DNA of 6,465 nucleotides, from contig CALPIT020000148.1 of assembly GCA_943323705.2 (NCBI GenBank), positions 1-6,465 of the forward strand, given 5' to 3'. Both the position numbers and the translations under genes were made by a program. The stretch is from Streptomyces griseus. GTDB taxonomy: Bacteria; Bacteroidota; Bacteroidia; Chitinophagales; Chitinophagaceae. This document shows, in pieces, positions 1 to 6,203 of the stretch (position 1 is the stretch's first letter; each line of letters starts with the position of its first letter). The notes beneath the pieces were generated by a model. It was not told where the DNA came from, made no database searches, and worked only from the letters and a program-made list of their open reading frames with translations.

Positions 1-691
1 GAGCTAATCTCTTATCAATATCTCCATTACTTGATGAAATGTAATTAGGGAAATTGTCTTTAATTTTTTTGTACGAATCTACAGCTTCCGATTTTTTTCC
101 GTTAGATTCTGCATATCCTGCATATAACATTAATGCATCTGGAGTGATAGCTTCATCTTTTACATTAACCTCTGCTGCTTTTTTGTAATTGGTTAAGGCT
201 TCAGCAGTTTGATTTTTTTCAGCGTATGCATGACCTAGCATCACAAAAGCTTTACTTTGGATTTGATCTGCGCCATTACCTTCAAATTCTTTAAGATACT
301 TAATGGCTTTGTCAAATTCTCCAATTTGCAAGTAACAAGCTCCGGTAATATAACGAGCACGATTAGCTGTTTTGGTACCATCGTAGTTGCTGATTACTTT
401 CAACATTCCAGTAATGGTAGCGCCATCCAATGTGCCTCCATTCAAAACAATGTTTACAGAATCTTTATTAAAACCTGAAGAAGTCATTTTTCCAAAAAGG
501 CCTTCTGCAAGAAAAATAGTTTCGCCTGCTTTCATTTCTTTTGGTTCTTTGATAAGTTTTTGATAGCCTATCCAGCCAGCAAGGACAAGAATTAAGGCCA
601 AACCACCATAGGTGATCATTTTGCCTGATTTTTCCCAAAAACTTTTTACTTTATCAATTGCTTCGATATTTTCTAAATTTACTTCTGCCAT
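1..691 (-). CDS. Membrane-anchored TPR-like protein (C-terminus cut by window edge)
   Basis: The reading frame opens with ATG at 691 and stays open to the left edge, giving 230 visible residues (start MAEVNLENIE); the stop lies outside. A short cytoplasmic-looking N-terminus (about 1-25) is followed by one hydrophobic helix (about 27-43, TYGGLALILVLAGWIGY) and then a KEPKEMKAGE linker. Three helical-pair segments resembling tetratricopeptide repeats follow, at about 108-136 (ARYITGACYLQIGEFDKAIKY), 145-177 (AFVMLGHAYAEKNQTAEALT) and 184-213. This N-in, TPR-out layout matches a family common in Bacteroidota and resembles proteobacterial YfgM, which helps periplasmic chaperones at SecYEG; that role is only an analogy here. 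It lies 46 bp downstream of pdhA on the same strand, and no promoter motif is visible in the gap, so co-transcription is likely. Homologues of this type are usually about 225-240 residues, so the missing end is probably short. Gene certain; function unknown. Confidence 0.85.
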   Translation of the reverse strand, partial: MAEVNLENIEAIDKVKSFWEKSGKMITYGGLALILVLAGWIGYQKLIKEPKEMKAGETIFLAEGLFGKMTSSGFNKDSVNIVLNGGTLDGATITGMLKVISNYDGTKTANRARYITGACYLQIGEFDKAIKYLKEFEGNGADQIQSKAFVMLGHAYAEKNQTAEALTNYKKAAEVNVKDEAITPDALMLYAGYAESNGKKSEAVDSYKKIKDNFPNYISSSNGDIDKRLA

Positions 692-737
692 TTTATTGTT
701 TTTTTTGCTAAAAGGTTGTTGATTATTTATTTGATAA

Positions 738-1730
738 TTAGTCCATGATGAATGGATAATCTTCCTGTATATAAACGTCTTTCAATAATTCGCTTTCATC
801 TGGCCAAGGACTTTCTTCTGCAAAGGTTACAGAGTCCTCAACTTCAAATCTAACTCTTTCATTGATAACTTCGATTTCTTCGTCAGTTACTTTGTAGTCT
901 TGTTGCAACACACGAAGAACATGTTCGATTGGATCTTTCTCTTTGTATTCTTCAAGCTCCTCTTTAGTTCTGTATTTTTGTGGATCACTCATACTGTGGC
1001 CTTTGTAACGATAGGTTTTAATTTCCAATAAAGTTGGTCCACCTTTTTCTCTTGCTCTGTTCACAGCACGTAAAACACCATTGTGAACGGCTTCAGGGCT
1101 CATACCATCAATAATGTCTGAAGGCATTTCGTAAGCATCTGCAGTTTTTGAAATATCAAGTGTTTTTGATGTTCTAGCAACTGAAGTTCCCATAGCGTAA
1201 TGGTTATTCTCGCAGATGAAAACAACAGGTAAATCCCAAAGCATCGCCATATTGAAAGTTTCATGAAGCATACCCTGACGAGCTGCTCCATCTCCAAAAA
1301 AGCATAACACTACGTTATTGGTTCCACGGTATCTTTCAGCAAAAGCCAACCCAGCACCGGTACCAATTTGAGCACCTACAATACCATGACCACCAAAAAA
1401 GTTTTCTTTCAAGCCAAAAAAGTGCATACTTCCACCCTTTCCTTTACTACATCCAGTAGCCTTACCATACAATTCTGCCATGCAGGCTCTTGAGGTAATT
1501 CCCTTGGCTATGGCTAGACCATGATCACGATATGCTGTTATAAACTTGTCATCAGGATTGGTTGCAGTCATACAACCAGCTGCTAAAGCTTCTTGTCCAA
1601 TATAAAGGTGACAAAAACCACGGATTTTTTGCATTCCGTATAATTGTCCTGTTTTTTCTTCAAAACGACGCAATAAAAGCATCAATTCGTACCAATACAA
1701 GTATGTATCCTTAGAAAACTTTGGTGCCAA
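738..1730 (-). CDS. pdhA: Pyruvate dehydrogenase E1 component, alpha subunit
   Basis: This is the thiamine-diphosphate-binding half of the E1 heterotetramer. E1 decarboxylates pyruvate and passes the acetyl group to lipoyl-E2, feeding acetyl-CoA to the TCA cycle in the cytoplasm. The 330 residues cover the whole family domain: KIRGFCHLYIGQEA (35-48), YRDHG (67-71), KGKGGSMHF (97-104 region), HGIVGAQ (115-121), the ThDP/Mg motif GDG at 146-148 paired with NN at 175-176, and the loop YRYKGHSMSDP (240-250). That loop includes the conserved His245 and the serine that is phosphorylated in mitochondrial enzymes. All hallmark residues are present. The start codon read here is TTG at 1730-1728: an in-frame stop lies five codons upstream (1745-1743), with no ATG between. 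The first internal ATG (residue 17) would remove the TYLYWYE segment that aligns with relatives. The partner E1 beta and E2 genes are not in the window. The closely related branched-chain 2-oxoacid E1 alpha is less likely, given the short length and the KGKGGSMH/HSMSDP signatures. Confidence 0.95.
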   Translation of the reverse strand: MAPKFSKDTYLYWYELMLLLRRFEEKTGQLYGMQKIRGFCHLYIGQEALAAGCMTATNPDDKFITAYRDHGLAIAKGITSRACMAELYGKATGCSKGKGGSMHFFGLKENFFGGHGIVGAQIGTGAGLAFAERYRGTNNVVLCFFGDGAARQGMLHETFNMAMLWDLPVVFICENNHYAMGTSVARTSKTLDISKTADAYEMPSDIIDGMSPEAVHNGVLRAVNRAREKGGPTLLEIKTYRYKGHSMSDPQKYRTKEELEEYKEKDPIEHVLRVLQQDYKVTDEEIEVINERVRFEVEDSVTFAEESPWPDESELLKDVYIQEDYPFIMD

Positions 1731-1750
1731 CGTTAAATAATTTTAGGTGG

Positions 1751-1758
1751 CAAATATA
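1751..1758 (-). promoter_or_regulatory. Candidate -7 promoter element for pdhA
   Basis: Read on the minus strand this is TATATTTG, an exact match to the Bacteroidota sigma-ABfr -7 consensus TAnnTTTG. It ends 20 nt before the TTG start of pdhA, so the transcript leader would be only about 14 nt. The upstream TTTG (1776-1773) sits 14 nt away, shorter than the usual spacing of about 19-21 nt, so the -33 half is weak. The assignment is from consensus matching alone. Confidence 0.5.
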
Positions 1759-1820
1759 ATGAGATAATGCCACAAAAAAAACTGAATATCAGATAAATTT
1801 GGGGGAAGGGGTAGATAAGT

Positions 1821-1883
1821 TAGATACCGGATACTTGATACCGGATACTAGATTCTTGATACTAGATACTGGATACTTGATAT
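1821..1883 (+). repeat. Degenerate 7-bp tandem repeat, left arm (nine units)
   Basis: Nine contiguous heptamers in exact 7-base register: TAGATAC, CGGATAC, TTGATAC, CGGATAC, TAGATTC, TTGATAC, TAGATAC, TGGATAC, TTGATAT. The GAT core is invariant in all nine; variation falls mainly on the first three positions of each unit. The array lies in the non-coding gap between the divergent genes pdhA and recF. A second array in the opposite orientation follows at 1902-1943, and the two can pair. Confidence 0.9.
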
Positions 1884-1901
1884 CTAACATCTGGCTTACT
1901 C

Positions 1902-1943
1902 TATCCAGCATCCAGCATCCAGCATCCAGCATCTAGTATCTAG
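1902..1943 (-). repeat. Degenerate 7-bp tandem repeat, right arm (six inverted units)
   Basis: Six contiguous heptamers on the plus strand: TATCCAG, CATCCAG three times, CATCTAG, TATCTAG. Read on the minus strand they are CT(A/G)GAT(A/G) units, the same family as the left arm with one phase shift. Pairing 1847-1881 with 1944-1910 gives 28 matches in 35 positions by hand alignment, leaving a 28-nt loop that contains CATCTGG and a GATATC end. This could form a cruciform or RNA hairpin if transcribed. The central CATCCAG units are identical, suggesting recent expansion of that part. Confidence 0.88.
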
Positions 1944-1981
1944 TCCCCAACAATCTAATAAATCAATTATCTTGCAATCCC

Positions 1982-3064
1982 ATGCTTTTTTTAGATAAAA
2001 TAACCATCACCCATTTTAAAAATTATGATATCCGTAGTTTTGAATTCACGGCTCGTGTGGTGGGTATTTGCGGAAAAAATGGCGTTGGTAAAACAAATCT
2101 CCTCGATGCGATTCATTATTGCTGTTTTACCAAAAGCTATTTCACCTCATTGGATAATCTGAATATTGGTTTTGGAAAAGAAGGCTTCAGGCTTGAATCA
2201 GTTTTTGAGAAAAAAAATGAAAAGCATAAATTGGTTTGCACTTTAAAACCTGGTGCGAAAAAGGAAATTGCTGTTAATGATATTGTTTACGAAAAACTTT
2301 CAAAACACCTTGGCTTATTTCCCTGTGTGGTGATTGCTCCTGATGATATCGAAATGATTAATGGTGGAAGCGAACTTCGAAGAAAATACATTGATACCAT
2401 TTTGAGTCAGCTCGATAGCGAATACCTTCAAGCTTTGATTCAGTATAATAAAGTATTACAACAAAGAAATAGCTTTCTAAAAAATGCGGCAACTACTGGT
2501 AGGACTGATGATTCATTATTGGAAATTCTTGACATGCAGCTTGAAACACCTGCTTTAGTTATTTTCAATAAAAGGAAATTGTTTTTACATGAACTGATTC
2601 CTTTGGTACAATTGAATTATAAAACCATTGCAGGATTGGATGAACAGATCATGTTGAATTATGAAAGCAAGCTTATTGAAAAATCTTTCAAACAATTATT
2701 TGCAGAAAACAGACAAAAAGATTTCATCTTGCAAAGAACCAATGCCGGCATTCATAAAGATGATGTTTCAATTGAATTGTTTTCTCAATCCTTCAAATCT
2801 ATTGCTTCTCAAGGTCAGAAGAAAAGTTTGCTTTTTGCACTCAAACTAGCTGAATATGAATTGATAAAACAAAACAAAGGATTTGCTCCTTTGTTGCTGT
2901 TAGATGATGTTTTTGAAAAGCTTGACTTTAACCGAATGAATAACCTGTTACATATTGTGGGCAATGAAAATGATGGACAGGTGATCATTACAGATACACA
3001 CAAAGACAGATTGATTCATACATTTAATGAAATCGGTTTGAATGCTCAGATTATTGAGTTGTAA
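1982..3064 (+). CDS. recF: DNA replication and repair protein RecF
   Basis: RecF is an SMC/ABC-like ATPase that, with RecO and RecR, helps load RecA onto gapped DNA at stalled forks. The 360 residues match the usual family length. Visible motifs in order are the N-terminal LDKITITHFKNYD strand, Walker A GKNGVGKTN (31-39), the family segment VIAPDDIEMINGGSELRRKYID (117-138), a helical middle region (about 145-245), HKDD (258-261), the ABC signature SQGQKKS (276-282), and Walker B PLLLLDDVFEKLD (303-315) followed by ITDTH (336-340), the switch-like histidine. All ATPase elements are intact. ATG at 1982 gives the normal RecF N-terminus; no Shine-Dalgarno is seen, as expected for Bacteroidota. 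dciA follows after 22 bp on the same strand, probably in one transcript. No convincing promoter was found just upstream. dnaA, dnaN and gyrB are not in the window. Confidence 0.97.
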   Translation: MLFLDKITITHFKNYDIRSFEFTARVVGICGKNGVGKTNLLDAIHYCCFTKSYFTSLDNLNIGFGKEGFRLESVFEKKNEKHKLVCTLKPGAKKEIAVNDIVYEKLSKHLGLFPCVVIAPDDIEMINGGSELRRKYIDTILSQLDSEYLQALIQYNKVLQQRNSFLKNAATTGRTDDSLLEILDMQLETPALVIFNKRKLFLHELIPLVQLNYKTIAGLDEQIMLNYESKLIEKSFKQLFAENRQKDFILQRTNAGIHKDDVSIELFSQSFKSIASQGQKKSLLFALKLAEYELIKQNKGFAPLLLLDDVFEKLDFNRMNNLLHIVGNENDGQVIITDTHKDRLIHTFNEIGLNAQIIEL

Positions 3065-3086
3065 TTTTATAAACTATCTTTATTCA

Positions 3087-3368
3087 ATGGGAGAAATTTC
3101 TTTACAAGAAGCCATGCAGGAATTCCTGAAAAAAAGCCGATTGAAATTTGGAATACAAGCTGTACAAATAGAAGAAGTTTGGGAACAGTTGATGGGTGTA
3201 ACCATTGCAAAATATACCGATAGCATCAAAATCATCGGACATACACTTTTTATTACATCTTCAGTGGCGCCACTAAAAAATGAATTAATGTATCAAAAAG
3301 ATACCATCGTTCAAAGAGTGAATGAAGCTTTGGGCGAAGATGTGATTAAAGAAGTGGTGATTAAGTAA
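3087..3368 (+). CDS. dciA: DciA-like helicase loader (DUF721)
   Basis: DciA is the ancestral bacterial loader of the replicative helicase DnaB, with a KH-like fold. The 93-residue protein MGEISLQEAM... shows the DUF721 pattern: an N-terminal helix (about 5-20), the VWEQLMG motif with Trp32 (31-37), a beta strand LFITSSVAPLKNEL (54-67), and the C-terminal YQKDTIVQRVNEALGEDVIKEVVI ending (69-92), in which the NEALGE core is typical. Short stand-alone DciA of about 95 residues is usual in Bacteroidota, in contrast to longer actinobacterial forms. ATG at 3087 is preferred over the ATG at 3042: the upstream extension (LRLLSCNFINYLYS) does not resemble the family and would overlap recF by 23 bp. 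Adjacency to recF fits a replication role. The helicase-loading function is inferred from family membership; the DUF721 assignment is strong. Confidence 0.88.
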   Translation: MGEISLQEAMQEFLKKSRLKFGIQAVQIEEVWEQLMGVTIAKYTDSIKIIGHTLFITSSVAPLKNELMYQKDTIVQRVNEALGEDVIKEVVIK

Positions 3369-3371
3369 ATT

Positions 3372-4262
3372 CTATTTGTTGTAAATAGGCTTCAATGTAT
3401 AACCCTCATTTTTTAGTAATTGTATCAATCCTTTCTCACCTGCTAAATGCCCTGCTCCTACTGCAATAAAAATATTTGTTTGAGGTAAAATAGATTTTAA
3501 TTGGCTTACCCAATTTTTATTTCTGTTAGTTAACAATAGATCTTTCTGTTCTTCAAATCCGGGTTCATCATCAAATGATTTTTCAATTACATTCAATTCC
3601 TGTGATTGATAAAGAGAAAGCATTTTATAGAAATTGATTTTGTAGGTGTCAATGCTGTCAATCATGTTATACAATTCTTCAGCCTGTTCGTTATAAGGAA
3701 TGTTATCAAATACTGAAGATTGAAATTCAACTGTTTCAAATCCGTAAGTTTCTTTTTGTTGCTCTTTAGATTTTTGGATCAATTCCATTTCAATGCCATC
3801 TACTGTTTTACATGTCATCATGAATGGATAAACAAGCGAAGAACTAAATGCTGGTTTCATTTTTTCAACCATGGCCATACTCATATGCAGTGAGTCGGAA
3901 AAGAAATTTTGAATTTTTTTATACTGTAAACTATCATACAATTTACGGAGTGTTACACCATCTTTCATGTACATATATTTCAATGCGCTGAATGTGTTTG
4001 TAGGGTCATCAAGATCTATTTCAAGATATAAAGATGACGAGTATTTGAATGCCTTTAATAAATTTTCAGAGAATTGAATATCTTCTTTGCACATCAAATG
4101 AAATGTGCCAAAAAGATAACTGGGTTCGTTAATGTCCTTTCCAGAAATCTCCCATAATAAACTATTGTTGTCTTTGTTGTAATCCTTTTTGCTAAAAGGT
4201 TGACCCATTGATAAATTACACATCAAAATATATACTAGAAAAAATGTAATGGGTTTCAACAT
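3372..4262 (-). CDS. Secreted TraB/GumN-family protein
   Basis: The 296-residue protein begins with a probable signal peptide (1-21: MLKPIT, then a hydrophobic core FFLVYILM, then NLSMGQP), so export to the periplasm or envelope is likely. The mature part matches the TraB/PrgY/GumN domain: LLWEISG (35-41), YLFGTFH (49-55, a GxxH motif), LEIDLDD (80-86), GFETVEFQ (174-181), the NRNKNW segment (246-251), and a second GxxH in VGAGHLAGEKGLIQLL (268-283). Two GxxH motifs plus conserved acidic residues place it in the Tiki/EreA/ChaN-like fold, some members of which are metalloproteases; its substrate cannot be read from sequence. ATG at 4262 is chosen because it sits directly before the signal peptide and does not overlap ubiD. 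An in-frame ATG at 4286 would add MASSNNNL and overlap ubiD by 17 bp. It lies 7 bp downstream of the UbiD gene, probably in the same transcript, and ends (TAG) only 3 bp from the dciA stop. Confidence 0.87.
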   Translation of the reverse strand: MLKPITFFLVYILMCNLSMGQPFSKKDYNKDNNSLLWEISGKDINEPSYLFGTFHLMCKEDIQFSENLLKAFKYSSSLYLEIDLDDPTNTFSALKYMYMKDGVTLRKLYDSLQYKKIQNFFSDSLHMSMAMVEKMKPAFSSSLVYPFMMTCKTVDGIEMELIQKSKEQQKETYGFETVEFQSSVFDNIPYNEQAEELYNMIDSIDTYKINFYKMLSLYQSQELNVIEKSFDDEPGFEEQKDLLLTNRNKNWVSQLKSILPQTNIFIAVGAGHLAGEKGLIQLLKNEGYTLKPIYNK

Positions 4263-4269
4263 TAGATTG

Positions 4270-6132
4270 TTATTTGATGACGCCATATAAACTTCCACCT
4301 TTTTCAAACAGTCGATTTATTTTCTTTTCAGTTTCAGGATCTTTCTCAACCGGTGGTGCATGATGTGGTTTGATTCTGGCGTCAATAATTAAAGGGCCAT
4401 GGCAACCCCAATGTTTGTTTTGGGTTTCACTATCAACTCCATACATATCATGTGATGGATTGGTTCTGGTGAAACCAACCCAAAGAAAATTATTAAAATC
4501 TTTGCTTACAAATTCAGCATCATCGCATAAAATGATTAGTGCTATTTCATTTTGTAATCCATCTGTTGTTGACCATTTGTTCTTGATGCCGGATAATGAA
4601 TCGGCTAGTCTTTTTATTTCAGCATGAGCATTCACGTAAGTAGTGAAAGATTCTATTTTTAAAGCCACAATTCCTGGGGCAATTAATTTGCAATTATCAA
4701 CGCTTATAAAGTCTTTTAAGATATCTGGAATTTCAGAAGATAAATTTCGCTTCTTATCGCCATAAGCAGCAAAAACAACTTTGCTACCACTGTTCAAACT
4801 TTCGCCAGAATAATCAAGGGTGTCAATAGTTGTTTTGGTATAAAAATGAATATCCCTTGACAAATCAATTCTTTCAAAAATGAATTGGAAATATTCAGGA
4901 ATATTTTTTGTATTGAGTTTATTTTCGGGATCTGAGGTAATGAATAAAAATTTCGCCAGACTCAATTGACCAGTACCCAGCATGTGATTGGCGATGGTTA
5001 ACAATTCTGCAGGTTGTTTTACAGGCATGTATGGCGTGTAACGCTCGCTACCAATAGCTAACAGCAATGGGTGAACGCCAGCAGCATCAACAGCATTTAA
5101 TTCTTTCAATCCTGGAATTTCATTTTGAATAGCGGAGCCTGTCATGGAGTGAATGAGTGCACCAAAGCTCGTATCTTCCTGAGGAGGACGACCAACTACA
5201 GTGAAAGGCCAAATTGCATTTTTTCGCGCATACACTTTATGAACTTTCATTAGAGGAAAGTCATGCTTTAGACTATAATATCCTAGATGATCGCCGAATG
5301 GGCCTTCAGGTTTTACGTCTTCAGGCATAACTTCTCCGGTAATTACAAAATCAGCATCTGTGCTTACACAATAGCCATCTATATATTTATATCGAAACCT
5401 TCTTCCGCCTAAGATCCCAGCGAAAGTAAGTTCACTCATCCCTTCAGGTAGTGGCATAACAGCAGCAACTGTATGAGCTGGTGGTCCGCCCACAAATATG
5501 CTGACTTTTAATGACTGATTTTTTTTATTGGCTTTTGTTTGGTGTACTCCAATTCCACGATGAAGCTGATAATGCAAGCCAATTTCTTTGTTCAGCGCAT
5601 ATTCATTACCGTCTAATTGAATTCTATACATACCCAAATTCGAGTTCATTACTCCAGGTTGATCAATATCTTCTGTATATACTTGAGGCAAGGTAACAAA
5701 TGCCCCACCATCCATTGGCCAGTGTTTTATCAAAGGCAATTGATTGATGTTGATTTCCTGAAAGGTAACCGGGCTTTGTAATGGATTTTTTAAAGGAATT
5801 GATTTGATGGCTGAAATGCCGGTTGCAATTGAATGTAATGGTTTCTTTAAAGCAGCTGCAGGATTATTTTTAAGTTTGATGAGTTGTTCAACTGTTTTCA
5901 AACTATTTCTAAAAATAAATTTACTTCTTTCCAACGTTCCAAAAATATTCGATGCTGCTCTGAAATTTGTTCCTTTTACATTTTCAAAAAGCAATGCGGG
6001 ACCATTGGCTTCAAAAACACGCAGATGTATGGCAGCCATTTCAAGAACTGGATCTACTTCTTCGCGAATACGAACTAGTTGTCCGTTTTTTTCGAGATCC
6101 AGTAAACATGATTCAAGATTTTTGTAAGCCAT
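4270..6132 (-). CDS. UbiD-family prenylated-FMN-dependent decarboxylase, probably menaquinone biosynthesis
   Basis: UbiD enzymes decarboxylate aromatic or unsaturated acids using prenylated FMN made by UbiX. The 620 residues read through without a break. Visible signatures are MNSNLGMYRIQ (162-172, prFMN-binding N165 and catalytic R170), GLHYQLHRGIGVH (185-197), VGGPPAHTVAA (214-224), VITGEVMPEDVKPEGPFGDHLGYYS (263-287, with E276 and D281 in the places of the catalytic acidic pair; the R-to-E-to-D spacing fits the family) and GRPPQED (314-320). The C-terminal part (about 400-620), including GPLIIDARIKPHHAPP (579-594), gives a length near 600-620. That is longer than E. coli UbiD and like the long menaquinone-linked UbiD group found in organisms with the futalosine route, so a late quinone decarboxylation is inferred; an unrelated aromatic acid substrate is possible. 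ATG at 6132 is preceded by a TAnnTTTG element. A GumN-family gene follows after 7 bp. Confidence 0.93.
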   Translation of the reverse strand: MAYKNLESCLLDLEKNGQLVRIREEVDPVLEMAAIHLRVFEANGPALLFENVKGTNFRAASNIFGTLERSKFIFRNSLKTVEQLIKLKNNPAAALKKPLHSIATGISAIKSIPLKNPLQSPVTFQEININQLPLIKHWPMDGGAFVTLPQVYTEDIDQPGVMNSNLGMYRIQLDGNEYALNKEIGLHYQLHRGIGVHQTKANKKNQSLKVSIFVGGPPAHTVAAVMPLPEGMSELTFAGILGGRRFRYKYIDGYCVSTDADFVITGEVMPEDVKPEGPFGDHLGYYSLKHDFPLMKVHKVYARKNAIWPFTVVGRPPQEDTSFGALIHSMTGSAIQNEIPGLKELNAVDAAGVHPLLLAIGSERYTPYMPVKQPAELLTIANHMLGTGQLSLAKFLFITSDPENKLNTKNIPEYFQFIFERIDLSRDIHFYTKTTIDTLDYSGESLNSGSKVVFAAYGDKKRNLSSEIPDILKDFISVDNCKLIAPGIVALKIESFTTYVNAHAEIKRLADSLSGIKNKWSTTDGLQNEIALIILCDDAEFVSKDFNNFLWVGFTRTNPSHDMYGVDSETQNKHWGCHGPLIIDARIKPHHAPPVEKDPETEKKINRLFEKGGSLYGVIK

Positions 6133-6146
6133 TCAATAAATTTAAA

Positions 6147-6154
6147 CAAAGGTA
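6147..6154 (-). promoter_or_regulatory. Candidate -7 promoter element for the UbiD gene
   Basis: Read on the minus strand this is TACCTTTG, an exact match to TAnnTTTG. It ends 14 nt before the ATG at 6132, which predicts an almost leaderless transcript. No TTTG or TTG lies at the expected -33 distance, so support comes from the -7 match and its position only. It suggests the UbiD and GumN-like genes can be transcribed separately from the upstream beta-barrel-like gene. Confidence 0.45.
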
Positions 6155-6203
6155 GAAGCTAATTGTTGCCTTGAATGATTAAAAATAAAAGAAACTTTAA
6201 AGA

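Noticed and set aside
1100..1297. Open frames overlapping pdhA, recF, the UbiD gene and the TPR gene on other frames or strands
   Set aside because: They lie wholly or almost wholly inside genes with strong family signatures and show no recognisable motifs of their own.
1794..1801. TAAATTTG on the plus strand as the recF promoter
   Set aside because: It matches TAnnTTTG but has no -33 partner and lies about 180 nt upstream of recF; too weak to annotate, although if real the heptad hairpin would be in the recF leader.
1821..1943. CRISPR-like array
   Set aside because: Units are 7 bp, contiguous and degenerate, with no spacers of constant length and no cas genes nearby.
3042..3086. Earlier ATG start for the dciA gene at 3042
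   Set aside because: It would overlap recF by 23 bp and add residues unlike DUF721 N-termini; ATG at 3087 gives the family-like start.
4263..4307. Longer N-terminus for the GumN-family protein (TTG at 4307 or ATG at 4286)
   Set aside because: Both overlap the end of the UbiD gene and place extra residues before a compact signal peptide that begins at 4262.
6133..6203. Terminator between the right-edge gene and the UbiD gene
   Set aside because: The minus strand has T-rich runs and a short CTTTAAAG palindrome (6195-6202), but no stable stem; not enough to call.
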